Shown here: in pieces, positions 40,386 to 50,783 of the stretch | Position numbering within the stretch: the stretch's first letter is position 1 | Layout of the letters: each line of letters starts with the position of its first letter | NCBI GenBank assembly: GCA_963971575.1 | Contig: OZ020618.1 | Location: forward strand, 45,336,509 to 45,400,508 | Reading direction: 5' to 3' | Length of the DNA stretch: 64,000 nucleotides | Source of the DNA: Liopterus haemorrhoidalis | Taxonomy: Eukaryota > Arthropoda > Insecta > Coleoptera > Dytiscidae | Notes under the pieces: generated by a model | Databases searched by the model: none | What the model was told of the DNA's origin: nothing | The model's input: the letters and a program-made list of their open reading frames with translations, nothing else | Made by a program: the position numbers and the translations under genes

Positions 40386-41626
40386 GATAATGGAAACTCT
40401 GGATCGTCGGCGATCTCTCAAATTGAGTAACACAAATGTGGGTATACACACTGTCTGTTTATAAGATTGTAACAATAATTCTATAGTTTAATGACAAAAA
40501 GGGAAAATTCAAATCAACCAAAAACACAGAATAGAGGTGTCAGAGAAGAAGAAGCCTGTTCCTTAAGTCCCGTTAATGTAAAACAAGCGCATATATTACG
40601 ATAAAAAACCAAGAACTGAGAGAGAACTCCTGAGATTCTTGCAACGCCACAAGAAGAGTTGATCCTTCTAGGGAGACGGCCTGAAGGTGATTCTTCCATA
40701 AACTGAAAACTATGGACGGCATGGACTGTGAACTGTATAAAGTATAAATAGTAAATCTTCAACTTTTGGTCTTCTTTTTGGCTACGTTGTGGAATGGATT
40801 AAAATGTTTTTGCATTGAAATTAATGGAAAGGAAAATCATTATTCAGTTATCAAATTATTGGTACTACGAATCACTTCGTCGATCAAATTAAATTCCTAA
40901 ACCAAAGTATTATTATACAATATATTTTGAGTCGTTGATTCATCAAGAAATTTGTTACACTAATTTAAGTTTCTTTTTCACTAATTATATTTGTACTTTT
41001 GTGCTCTCACTCTGAGCTATTCAGCTTTTCCAACACAGTGATCAGATTGCTGCCAGAAAACTGTTCTTCATCATGTGGAATATCTGATGCAAAGTTGCAT
41101 GTTGTGTTAATATTAGTTTTCTGTGAATTAACGTTAGTCCGAGTGTTCAAGTGTACATCTCTGAACAAAAGGTGGTTTATTAGTTGGTTCTTCAATGTAA
41201 AAATGTTAAGAACCACTAGTACAAACATCTAGCTTATGATTCAATTCAATCAATTATGCCCTTAATAAAAAAATCGTTTAATAATTTTTGCTAGGTGTAA
41301 AAAATGAAGTAATAAATTCTCGTAAATATAATATCCAAACCACAAACTTTACTTTATTATTTATTTTGATTAAAAAACTTTTTTATGGCACTTCCCATGA
41401 AATTTAGAATCATATCTCGTATCCATGTAACTACATTAACCTATATTTACATCAGCTAGGAACAGTCAGAAACATTGAAATCTAGTTCATAATTTACTGC
41501 AATTTGAATAATTCGGTGACATTTGTGAAACTACTGGATCTATTTGTGGTTCAGGAGCATTTAAGTAGGCTTTTAATTGATATAATGATGAAATCGTAGA
41601 TTAAGAAGCAAAGCTTTAGCAAAGTA
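40386..41626. other. No recognised gene
   Basis: AT-rich. Short frames near 40514-40762 and 40999-41232 lack recognisable motifs and were not called. Confidence 0.4.
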
Positions 41627-41924
41627 TAAGCTGTTCACTTTTGTAAGAACACACAAGATCTGGTTATTTTGGTTACTTTTATGGTGTGTTACTGACTTTA
41701 AATGTCAATTAAAAATATTCCTTACGCTGTAAAACTGACTTTAGGTTGATAAGGTTATGATCACTATAATTAAGATATCATTTTTCATTATGATATATGT
41801 CAAATGGATCGACATTTTAAAAAAGTGACAATTTTTAATACCAACATGACATACAGCTTAAAAGATGCAAACTATTGAAAACAAAATTTCCAGTTAGTTT
41901 GTTCTTACAAAAGTGAACTGCTTA
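41627..41924. mobile_element. MITE with TAAGCTGTTCACTTTTGTAAG ends
   Basis: Left GCTGTTCACTTTTGTAAGAA and right GTTCTTACAAAAGTGAACTG are inverted repeats, flanked by TATA-rich sequence. It lies immediately before the larger TIR element at 41962. Non-coding; superfamily unclear. Confidence 0.65.
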
Positions 41925-42208
41925 TAACTTCAAATTTTAACGATTTAATGCTCAGTTGATACAGTGAATATATTTTTTAATGCAACATGTACTATGTCAT
42001 TACCATGGATACAGTTTTTGACAGCAATATAAATCGTGTTCATTTTCATTTGCAACATAGACAATTAGTGTGCATACTTTTCCTCATTGCGGATTTAAAA
42101 ATTAATCAACATGTATACAGATGAAGAAAAAATAGTGATGGTAACTTGGTATAACTCCCAAGTCGAGGAAAAAACCTCAAAAGAACCCAACAATATTTAC
42201 AAAGAAAA

Positions 42209-43760
42209 CAGGATTTCAAATATCACTACCAAAAACGAATGCTATCCATTTTACAAAACTTAGAAAATATGAACAACCAATGCTAAAATTTAATAACACG
42301 AATATTAACTACACTGATAAAATAAATATCTCGGAGTGACTTTCGACAAAAAATTAAGTTGGAATCAACATATACAATCCCTAAAAGCAGAATGTAGTAA
42401 AAGGCTAAATATTATGAAATCTGTGAAAAGTCAACATTGGGGAGCTAGTAGAAAAGTTCTCTTAACACTTTATAAGACTATCATCCGACCCAAAATAGAC
42501 TATGGATGCGTAGTTTATGGTCTCGCCAAAAATCACCTAATTAAAACGATCGATGCAGTCCACCATACTGCCATCAAACACGCAACTGGAGCCTTCAGGA
42601 CTGGTCCCATCACAAGTATTCTCTGCGAAGCAGCTGAACCACCCCTAAAATCAAGAAGAAACGAACTAATTCTATCTTACATCAATACCATAGTAACTGA
42701 CCCCTCTCACCCCACATTCAAACAAGTTAAAACCTCCAATGAACTCCATCTGAAAATTCATAACATTTTAACAAATATAAACCTAACAATTCCCACGATA
42801 CAAAAAATATCCCCTCGTAATATTCCTCCTTGGCTTAGAAAACAAGCAAAACTTATCCTAACCCTAACAGAATATCCAAAAAGCTCCACTTCCCCAACTC
42901 TATATAAAGCTGTTTATCAACAATTCAAGGAATATTTGAGCGAAATGGATCATGTCAAGATATACGCCGATGGCTCAAAAATTGACGACAAAGTAGGAGC
43001 AGGCATAGTTATTGAAGAAGAAGTACAAAAATTCCACCTGCCAGATGATGTGTCTACTTACACGGCCGAAGAATATGCGCTTCTGAAGGCTGTCGAGTAC
43101 ATTTGCAATAATAATTCACATAGAAACTTTATAGTCCATACCGATTCATTAACTGTTACACAAAACCTACAGAAAATGTATTCGACAAGCCCAATGATTG
43201 AAGAAATTCAACAAAAAATAAATAACTGCATAGCTGATAGAAAATTCATCTCTATAGTATGGGTACCATCCCACGTCGGCATAACAGGCAATGAAAAAGC
43301 TGATACTGCAGCCAAAGAAGCCACCCAGTCGACGGTATAAATAGATTTGCCTATTCCAACTAGAGACTTTAAAACCAGTATAAAGAAAAATATAAGAAAT
43401 AGTTGGAATAGTGAATGTTCGGAAATAGATGAAGCTAGAAACCACCTCCGGCAAATAAAATCCGACACTACCCTACGGCCCGGAAGAAAGAATAGAAAGG
43501 AAGAAGTAGTAATTACGCGACTTAGGGTTGGACACACCTTACTCACCCACAAACATCTATTCGAACATAGAGAACCAACAAAATGCGTCACGACATTGAC
43601 AGCCAGATACATCCTAACAGAATGCCCAAAATACACGACACAACGAACAGACAACAAAATTACAAACCAGTCAATAAAAGACATTATAAACAACAACCCA
43701 GATTCGATAAATAATGTCATCTCATATCTAAAAAGCATAGATTTATATAATAAAATATAA
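42209..43760 (+). pseudogene. I-clade-like LINE: RT thumb, RNase H and C-terminal tail
   Basis: From about 42209 the frame reads GFQISLPKTNAIHFTKLR, then after one shift near 42325 KYLGVTFDKKLSWNQHI (RT thumb), LYKTIIRPKIDYGCVVYG. RNase H follows with VKIYADGSKIDDKVGAGIVI, YTAEEYALLKAVEY, FIVHTDSLTV and VWVPSHVGITGNEKADTAAK. These supply the D, E, D, H-D residues of the RNase H fold. A single TAA at 43338-43340 interrupts, and the same frame resumes with LPIPTRDFK and a C-terminal LTHKHLF-ILTECPKY motif. 5'-truncated before YADD. The RNase H catalytic set looks intact. Confidence 0.88.
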
Positions 43761-43778
43761 TGTTACACTTTGTAATAC

Positions 43779-44386
43779 TAGTAGATTAGTAGGTTAACGT
43801 CCAATTTTGAATATAGGTAGAAGTAGGAAATAATTTCACTCAGCTTTTTGGACAAGAAGCGTTTATTTTATATGTTGTACAGGGTGGGACACTGTCAACT
43901 CTGTCGATTTGTGCGTACCAGGTAGTCAGGGGGGATAGTGTCGCAGCCTGTCATATTGATGCGTCGATAAAAACTTGATATCATTGTATTTATTAATAAG
44001 TTAATATTGGACAGTTGTACAGTTTATTTAGTCTCGTTTTGAAGTGTTAAATTTAAATAATAGTTTCTAATTTTTGATCATTATATTACAATATTTAATT
44101 GAAATTTAACTCCTGTTTTCCTATGTTCTGTTTCTTCAAGTACACATTAATGTCAATAATTCTGCAATTCACCATCCTTGGAGATGATTGATGTACAGTC
44201 TGTTATGACTACGTTTAACTAACATAGGTAAATTTTGTTATTGATTGTATAAGATTGTTTTCTATCATGATGTTATTGTTATAGCACCTGAAGAAGCCAA
44301 CAATGTTGTTGGCGAAACGTTGTGTTTTGTTAAAATAAACGCTTCTTGTCCAAAAAGCTGAGTGAAATTATTTCCTACTTCTACCT
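43779..44386 (+). mobile_element. Penelope-like (PLE) remnant, copy 1, 12-bp target duplication
   Basis: ACTTTGTAATAC flanks the insert at 43767-43778 and 44387-44398. The element starts with about 35 bp containing GTTAACGTCC. It then has GGTAGAAGTAGGAAATAATT on the left, repeated inverted at the right end (about 55 bp), and carries a hammerhead-like motif near the right end. A unique body (GTGCGTACCAGGTAGTCAGG) is shared in reverse with copy 2 at 53648. Inverted terminal extensions and variable-length duplications fit PLEs. No RT or GIY-YIG coding is left. Confidence 0.7.
44281..44327 (+). ncRNA. Hammerhead-ribozyme-like motif in PLE copy 1
   Basis: CTGAAGA (44288-44294, CUGANGA core), one extra A, stem II GCCAACA/TGTTGGC (7 bp, loop ATGT), then GAAAC (44314-44318) and GTT. 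Stem I: GCAC before the core pairs with GTGT after it (44322-44326), five pairs with AGCAC. With ACGT as a self-complementary stem III this is the minimal type I form known from PLE repeats. Activity is not shown, and the unpaired A between core and stem II departs from the consensus. Confidence 0.5.
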
Positions 44387-44587
44387 ACTTTGTAATACAT
44401 AAGATTTGTGGGTGGTAATGGCCCTAGCAGCTAAATCACCCTTAAATAAACAATAAAATATAAAAATAAGTATACACACTAATTGTCTATGTTGCAAATG
44501 CAAATGAACACGAATTATATTGCTGTCAAAAACTGTATCCATGGTAATGACATAGTACATGTTGCATTAAAGAATAAATTCACTGTA

Positions 44588-45249
44588 TGTAAACTGCGTA
44601 CAGATTCAACAAATGTTGTGGATTAAGCAACAATATATCGTATAAGACTGAAAAAAATTGGATGTGTAGCTTATTACTAATTTCATTTCATCTCTGTGGA
44701 TTACACGTAGCGTTAAAGCTTTAAGTGGATATTTTTCATTCACATGTTCTTAATACTTAAGCCCTGAATTAAAACTATATCGGAAACATAATTTTAATGA
44801 AATATTAGGACGTGAAGGCTATGTTGCCAGTTTTATCAGTGAAACAGCGCACAGTCACGACCTAACATTTCCTAGTGATAGTTCCGGGCCACAGTATTAG
44901 CTCTAGAGTGCCCTTTTCCTGTTCCGCTCCCTCAGAGCAGATTTTGCGCTAGATCCCCTGAGACTCTATTTGCGTTTAACCCTTCAGTTTGACACTATTC
45001 AATATTTATGTCATATTTAGCATAAATTTTCAACTAAACAGGAACGCTCAGAGATTTACTAGTTATAGTTCATTCCAATAAGGTAATTGAATTTGAGAAT
45101 GACGACAACTAAATTCCATTCACAGATAACGATATATGTTTGCAAGTTTTACAGTACTACTAGTGATATTAAAATTATACAATTAATGTTGGTGCTGGCA
45201 ACTTGAAATACAAGTTGTAGTATCCAAACCATTCCATTTTTAAAATGAG
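44588..45249. other. No recognised gene
   Basis: AT-rich; nothing supported. Confidence 0.4.
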
Positions 45250-45499
45250 CTTAGACAAGGCTATCCATTTGTAACTCTATTATTTAATATTGCATTGGAA
45301 CATGTCGTCTGAAGGGTTACTTCAAACTTAAAATAAGACCATGATAACACAATATATGCCCAGTAATACCAATTACTACCCTATACAGATGACATTGATA
45401 TCATTGGCAAAAACAAAAACATATTAAGAAAGATCTTCAAAGAATTAGAAAAAGAAGTAAGGAGAACTGGGCTTGAATAAACGAATTGAAAACTAAATA
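45250..45499 (+). pseudogene. RTE-like RT palm fragment
   Basis: Reads LRQGYPFVTLLFNIALEHVV (family LRQGDPLSPTLFNIALE), stop, RVTSNLK, then YTDDIDIIGKNKNILRKIFK and LEKEVRRTGLE. YTDD replaces YADD; the aspartates are kept. Two or more stops and a shift. It is cut at 45499 by the TIR of a mariner inserted at a TA. Confidence 0.75.
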
Positions 45500-47450
45500 C
45501 GAGGGCTGATCGTAAAGTTTCTAGAACGAGATAGAAAACAACTTTTTGGGACAAAATTGTATTTATTTTTGTACAAAGTCTCTATTTAGCTCTATATATT
45601 TAGTCCAAAGATTTTCAAGACTTTTCATTCCTTCAGAAAAATAGAATTATCTCTCGAATTCTCTATTTACAGCTTCAACGACTTCAGTATTTGATGAAAA
45701 TTTCTTTCCAGCCAACCATTTTTTTGAGTTTTGGAGATACAAAGAAATCGGAAAGAGACAAGTCTGGCAAGACGGTGCATGTTCGGTTAATTCAAATCGT
45801 AATTCAGGCAGTTTGGCATTGCAATTTTCGATTTGAAGAAAAGTGCGTTATCTTGGTGGACTTTTTTTCTTTGCCAAACGAGGCCTTTTCGATTTGATAT
45901 CTTCGTTCAATCTGTCGAATAACAACGAATAATACTGGTCTATTATTGTTCTTCCATGTTGCATGTAAGTAGTCGATAAAAATTATTCCTCGGGAATCCC
46001 AAAAGCCGGTAGTCATAACATTACAAGTTGATGACATCATCTTGGCCTTCTCCGGAGTTGGTTCACCGCGTGCTATCCACTGTTTTGACTGTTCGGATCT
46101 CCGGAATGTAGTTCTGTATCCACGTTTCATCGACAGTTATAAAAAGTCGCAAAAATATTTTGTATTATACTTGAACATGTCTAGACATTGCTGAGAAATG
46201 ATCTTTTACACTTGCTTTTGGTCGTTTGTTAGCAAACGTGGCACTCATCTTGCAATGAGCTTTGTCATGTCCAAATCTTTATATATAAAAGAGAATATTT
46301 GTGGATATGTCCGGAAATTCTAACCCACTTCCAGATATGGTATCGAGTTGAAATTTGGCATACAGGTAGAAAATGCCTTCATCATAACTAGAAAAATCAA
46401 AAACCGAAACCCGGAACCCGAAAATCTGAAAAAAATCCCATTAGGAACGAGAAATTAATAATTTTGTTTTTAATTATGTTGGACCATTGGAATATCTATT
46501 AAACCGTCAGTGAGAACACCGGAATTTCCCTTCAATAGTTGGTTGTACAATTATATTGAGATCGGGAGTGTTCGATCAAAATCGTAAATGGCTCAAATAT
46601 GTAGGAGTGGGGACGCATTTAATCTCGGTAGTTCGTGCGGGCAACATCGCTCTGAGTACAGTCGGTAGAAAATCTAGCAATAGTAAATATGCATTTTAAA
46701 AGTAAGTTAAATGGTCGCGCTATTACTAGCCAAAGTCGCGAAATAATTTCTTATATTTTGACTTTTATGAGACTGTGGAACCTATTATTCCTTACAGGCG
46801 TAACAAGAATTAAAGAAAAAAAAAAAAGAAAAAAAAACTATCTGGTGACCCCTCGAAATTTTCTTCTTCTAGAAAAAGTGTACAAAAGGATCGTACGAAA
46901 GGAAATATAGACGATTTTGATAAAGGAGTTTTAAAGAGACCTATATTAGACCTGCATACAACAGAAAAAATAGTACCTACTCTGTTTACTATTTTACCAA
47001 AATTTTAAGATTTCACGGGATATGACGGAGATCGGGAGACACTCCGATGGGAGAATTAGTATAGGCATCTTTAAAACAGTTTGTGGCCTCCAGAAATATG
47101 ACATTTCGCCTTGGAAACGCTAAAGAATTATCTCACTTAAATTATTTGTGAACAAGCACATATTTATACAATGGTAGAGTAAAACAAAAAATATATAATT
47201 AGACCATACTGAAACTATTCGCACCAAATCTAATTTGAACCCATTCCGACATGGGCCCGGTCTAAACCGGCTACGGCTGTATTTTTTCCGGTAGCGAAGC
47301 ATCGGGTACACTGCTAGTGTTGGTATAAAATGCATTGTGCGCGGTCATATGAAATTCCTACTGCCTCTACTATCTCTCGCAATTTTAGTCGGCGATCGTT
47401 CATCACGGTTCCGTGGATTTTTCTAATAGTCTCTTTCGAATAGATCTTTA
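45500..47450 (-). pseudogene. mariner transposase pseudogene split by a Helitron
   Basis: The left TIR CGAGGGCTGATCGTAAAGTT starts at 45500 after TA. Minus-strand reading from about 47436: ETIRKIHGTVMNDRRLKLRE, IVEAVGISYDRAQCILYQ. Across the Helitron it continues HLDMTKLIAR-stop-VPRLLTNDQKQV, SQQCLDMFK and ITVDETWIQNYIPE (first aspartate), then a degraded remainder. DNA beyond 47450 no longer matches, so the N-terminus and right TIR are missing. Multiple stops. Confidence 0.82.
46276..47317 (+). mobile_element. Helitron, non-autonomous, 1042 bp
   Basis: Begins TCTTTATATATAAAAGAG after A (46275) and ends CTAG (47314-47317) before T. Twelve bases before the end is a hairpin, CCGGTAGC-GAA-GCATCGG. 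A|TC...CTRR|T with a 3' hairpin and no target duplication is the Helitron signature. Joining 46275 to 47318 restores the mariner frame. The interior has no Rep or helicase motifs. Confidence 0.88.
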
Positions 47451-47459
47451 TCCCACATA

Positions 47460-47640
47460 GAGTTATTGATGTGTGTTTTCCATTTCCCTACTGTTCTTTC
47501 TCTTCTTCTCTTCTTCCCTAGAAGTCCAATAGATCTCCTTTGGTCATCTTTTCCCTTCATCCTTGAAACATCTCCTTGCCATCTTAGAGCCTTATTATCC
47601 AACTGCTTCTAATTATTGACGTAACTTCTTGGACTTTTAA
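47460..47640 (-). pseudogene. Possible RTE-like LINE C-terminal scrap
   Basis: The minus strand reads KALRWQGDVSRMKGKDDQRR then GLLGKKRRRERTVGKWKTHI, resembling the RWxGHVxRM...RPRKKW tail of endonuclease-reverse transcriptases such as the one at 5690-6395. Short, and joined to nothing else recognisable. Confidence 0.4.
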
Positions 47641-48597
47641 AGTCCAACTCGATAGTTTTTATTCTGTTCCCTACTTGCTACATAATTAATATGATTTTTC
47701 CATGACAGTCGCGAGTCTAATCTAAATCCCAGAAAACATGCACTATCCTGATTGTAATTAAGAGTACTCTGTACAAGTCTGTTTAAACTGAAAACTAAAT
47801 TTTGAGTTTTATTATAATTTAATGTTAAATGATTTGCTACAAACCAGTCCATCGCTTGTTCCTGGAAAGAATTTGCTTTAAATCCAATGTTTCGATTTGG
47901 ATGACAGTGACAGTGACTGTTTACAATTGTTGTGTCATCAGCAAATAGGAAAGTTGATGCATCTATATTATGTGGTAAGTCATTTATATAAATTAAAAAT
48001 AGGAGTGGACCAAGAATAGAACCTTGCGGTACATCAAATTCCACTCCTTCCGCAGAAGTCATATTATTTTCATGGAATAAATGCTGACCGCGACCATCAA
48101 GGAAACTTTTTATTAAATTTAGAGCTGTATCGCGGACGACATAAATTTGGAGTTTGAGAATTTCATGAGAAACACAGTCAAAGGCTTTTGTAAGATCACA
48201 AAATATTGCCGTTATATTTGCCCAAGTTCCAACTTCTCACAAATTTCTCCTATTAATTTTATTACGGCTTTTGTTGTTGATAATTTACATCTAAATCCAA
48301 ATTGATGGTCGTTAAATAATTTAAATTTTTCAAAAAAGGACAAAATTCTATTTTTTAATGCGGTTTCAATTATTTTAGAAAATATTGGCGTCAGCGATAT
48401 CGGTCTGTAATTAGAAGATGAATTTACATCGCCCTTCTTATATACCGGTATAACTTTAGAAATTTTTAATTTTTCGGGAAATATACCAGTCTAAAAACAT
48501 TTATTTATAATCTTGATTAGATGAGTTACGTCCGTAAGTTAGTAATTATAGTTGAAAGTAATGGGATTCGGACCAGTCAGAAAATAAAAACAAATTT

Positions 48598-48655
48598 ATT
48601 AACTTCGCTAACGTTTCGATTTAATTTAAATCTTCATCAGAGCTTAGTTAATAGT
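48598..48655 (-). ncRNA. Hammerhead-like motif in the palindromic PLE, left arm
   Basis: Mirror image of 48801-48858. On the minus strand it reads CTCTGATGA, AGATTTAAATTAAATC, GAAACGTTAGC. Because both arms are identical here, transcription from either side would give the motif, but the long palindrome could also trap it in a rod-like fold. Confidence 0.5.
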
Positions 48656-48800
48656 CACGATATAAAATAACAATTTTAAAATTAATAACGAACACATCAT
48701 GCCACGTATACGTGGCTTATTCATTGCTTATCTCTGAGTTCAATAACCGGACAATATGATGTGTTCGTTATTAATTTTAAAATTGTTATTTTATATCGTG

Positions 48801-48858
48801 ACTATTAACTAAGCTCTGATGAAGATTTAAATTAAATCGAAACGTTAGCGAAGTTAAT
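48801..48858 (+). ncRNA. Hammerhead-like motif in the palindromic PLE, right arm
   Basis: CTGATGA (48816-48822), one extra A, stem II GATTT/AAATC (loop AAATT), GAAAC (48839-48843), GTT. Stem I: GCT pairs with AGC (48847-48849), then a 2 by 2 internal loop and seven more pairs (ATTAACT against AGTTAAT). An internal loop in stem I opposite loop II is where natural hammerheads make their tertiary contact. A reverse copy sits in the left arm at about 48598-48655 (minus strand). Confidence 0.55.
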
Positions 48859-49472
48859 AAATTTGTTTTTATTTTCTGACTGGTCCGAATCCCATTACCT
48901 TCAACTATAATTTATTTATAATATTTACAATATGATCACTATATGCTAATGCCGATAATTTAATTACTCCAACATTTAGGTCGTAGATATCAGTACTGTT
49001 GTTGGGTTTTAAATTATTTATAATGTCAAGCAACTTTTCTTCTGTAACCGGAGAAAGAAAAAGTGAATTAGAATTATTGACATTAGTTTTTTTAATTAAA
49101 TCATCAATATTTATTATTAGGCTGTGGAAGGTTTGAAATTGTATCCTTTGCAATGTTAGCAAAGTATTTATTAAATTCGCTACTCCTTATCTTGCTTACT
49201 GCAGTACATTTTTTGTCTCTACCAGTTTCACTTCTAATTACGTCCCAAGTAGCTATAGATTTATTATAAGCATATTTTATATAATTGTCATATGATTGTT
49301 TTTTGGTTATTTTAAACTTAATTCTGTAATTTTAAAAGCAAAAACTGCTAAAAATTATTTTTTTCCTTTTAATTTCGGGACCCCCTAAGGTCTTTTCGGA
49401 ACCGCCCTGGGGGTCGGGATTTATCTTACTTTCCGAGTTATGGGCTTGCAACTCTTCGAGCCCGCAGTTTAA

Positions 49473-50235
49473 GGCGGCGCACAACCCTATAGTCCTCAAT
49501 AATTTTTTATACAAAACTAATAATCGGAAATAAAATTAATAACAATCTATATATCAAAATTTGCAGCGATTTTTTATCTATATAATAGGATATTTTTAAT
49601 TGAAGAAAAAACTGTTAGGTAGTTGTAAATAAGCAAATTGCATTATAGACGCCATCTTTTTAACCAATCGACGCATATTTGCGTACGATGCGGCAAATTG
49701 TACCTAAAGCTTCATTCTACAAATATGATTGTAGCTATTTTGTTGTATTGTGAAAATTACTTATAGTTATTGTACTTGGTAATCTATTTTTGCCGCCCTC
49801 TTGAATCTGCCGCGGTTTTCAAAATTGGTGTTACGGATAAAAATGATTTATTTTTCGTGAAGAATACGTGTAGCAAGTGGCATTCTATTATCTTTAAGTA
49901 TAATATTTTTCGACGAAGGCTCTAAACTATAAGTAATCAAGTCGAAAAAAAAAAATTGACGTTTTATTTGAACATTTCTACACAAAACTATATAAATATA
50001 AAAGTTATTCGAAACCCACAAATAGATTAAAAAAATTACAGAACAATATCGCTGATGTCTATTTTTAAGTTATTGAGCGATAATATTTTTACAATAAATG
50101 TTTCTACAATTAAAACTTTCTTATTAGATAGATACAAATTCGGTGCAAAATTTGATGTATAGGTTGATACTAATTTTATTTCAGATTATTAGTTTTGTAT
50201 AAGAAACTAGTAACCTCCGGGGGTTATACGCAGCC
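49473..50235. mobile_element. TTAA-flanked non-autonomous element, copy 2
   Basis: Collinear with 14363-15123 over its whole length. Ends GGCGGCGCACAACCCTATAG and GGGGGTTATACGCAGCC, TTAA at 49469-49472 and 50236-50239. Roughly 90 percent identical by eye, 763 against 761 bp. Confidence 0.87.
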
Positions 50236-50775
50236 TTAAGCCCGTATACCGAATTGTAAAAATTCATCTGCTAGCCATATTGTTAATTAATGCACACCTT
50301 CAAACAATTCTATTTAAATCTTAGTGCATTCTTGAATGTGTAGTATTGAAAAGCGAGTTGTTGAACTGTTTTATTTTTACACTTTAAGTACTTGAGTTTA
50401 AAAACTTATTTTATTTAATGGTTGGATATCAAATAAAAGAAGATTAAAGGAACGTTTTAAGAACTGAGAGATTCCAGTTTGTAGGTCAAAGTTTTTCTGC
50501 TCTTATTTATGTATTCTGAATGAATTCTACTCAAGAGTTTCGTAACAATAACCCACTAGATTCTTCAACATTTAATATTCTTAAGATTTTAATCATAAAT
50601 TTTAACATTATTATATTAAGCTGAAAATAAGAACACTTTTAAGCTCCCGCTTATTGATTGTCTTTTGTCTTTCAAATGCAAAGAATTCACGAATTTGAGC
50701 ATAGTATTCACGAACTTAGGTCACGGTACAGGAAATAAAAATGTGCTTAGGTGGATTTTTTTTGCAATCAAAATG
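50236..50775. other. No recognised gene
   Basis: AT-rich; nothing supported. Confidence 0.4.
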
Positions 50776-50783
50776 GTATATAG

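Larger units (their letters stand above)
43761..44455 (+). other. LINE 3' UTR, split by a Penelope-like insert
   Basis: The UTR begins right after the stop at 43758-43760. It resumes after the insert with CATAAGATTTGTGGGTGGTA, ATGGCCCTAGCAGCTAAATC and an A-rich AATAAACAATAAAATATAAAA end, the usual pattern of I-type LINE 3' ends. The end is approximate. Confidence 0.7.
41962..44585. mobile_element. Long-TIR DNA element holding a LINE and a Penelope-like insert
   Basis: About 118-bp inverted repeats: left CAGTGAATATATTTTTTAAT to TAGTGTGCATACTT (to about 42080), right AAGTATACACACTAATTGTC (from about 44468) to its complement. TA at 41960-41961 and 44586-44587. After the left arm an ATG at 42111 opens MYTDEEKIVMVTWYNS, possibly a transposase N-terminus, cut off at about 42209 by the LINE. 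Own length without inserts is about 380 bp. Confidence 0.8.
48512..48909. mobile_element. Penelope-like palindromic element, 13-bp target duplication
   Basis: ATTTATTTATAAT flanks it at 48499-48511 and 48910-48922. The first 32 bases contain GTTACGTCCG, like the start of the other two PLE copies. Then come two ~157-bp near-perfect inverted arms (48544-48700 and 48756-48912) around a 55-bp loop that itself holds the palindrome GCCACGTATACGTGGC. Each arm carries a hammerhead-like core. No coding sequence. Removal rejoins the LINE as VNIINK-CFxTGIFPEK. Confidence 0.8.
47650..49320 (-). pseudogene. CR1/Jockey-group LINE RT, split by a palindromic PLE-like insert
   Basis: Reading down from 49290: KKQSYDNYIKYAYNKSIATW, DVIRSETG (EN-RT linker), FNKYFANIAKDTI, LSPVTEEKLLDIINNLKPN. 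After the insert: CFx[84 protein letters not shown] and LTLNYNKTQNLVFS. These are RT motifs in order, with FADD intact. It has several shifts and stops and no EN domain. Ends by truncation at about 47650. Confidence 0.85.

Noticed and set aside
43208..43738. 176-residue minus-strand frame opposite the LINE RNase H
   Set aside because: Shadow of the plus-strand LINE coding frame.
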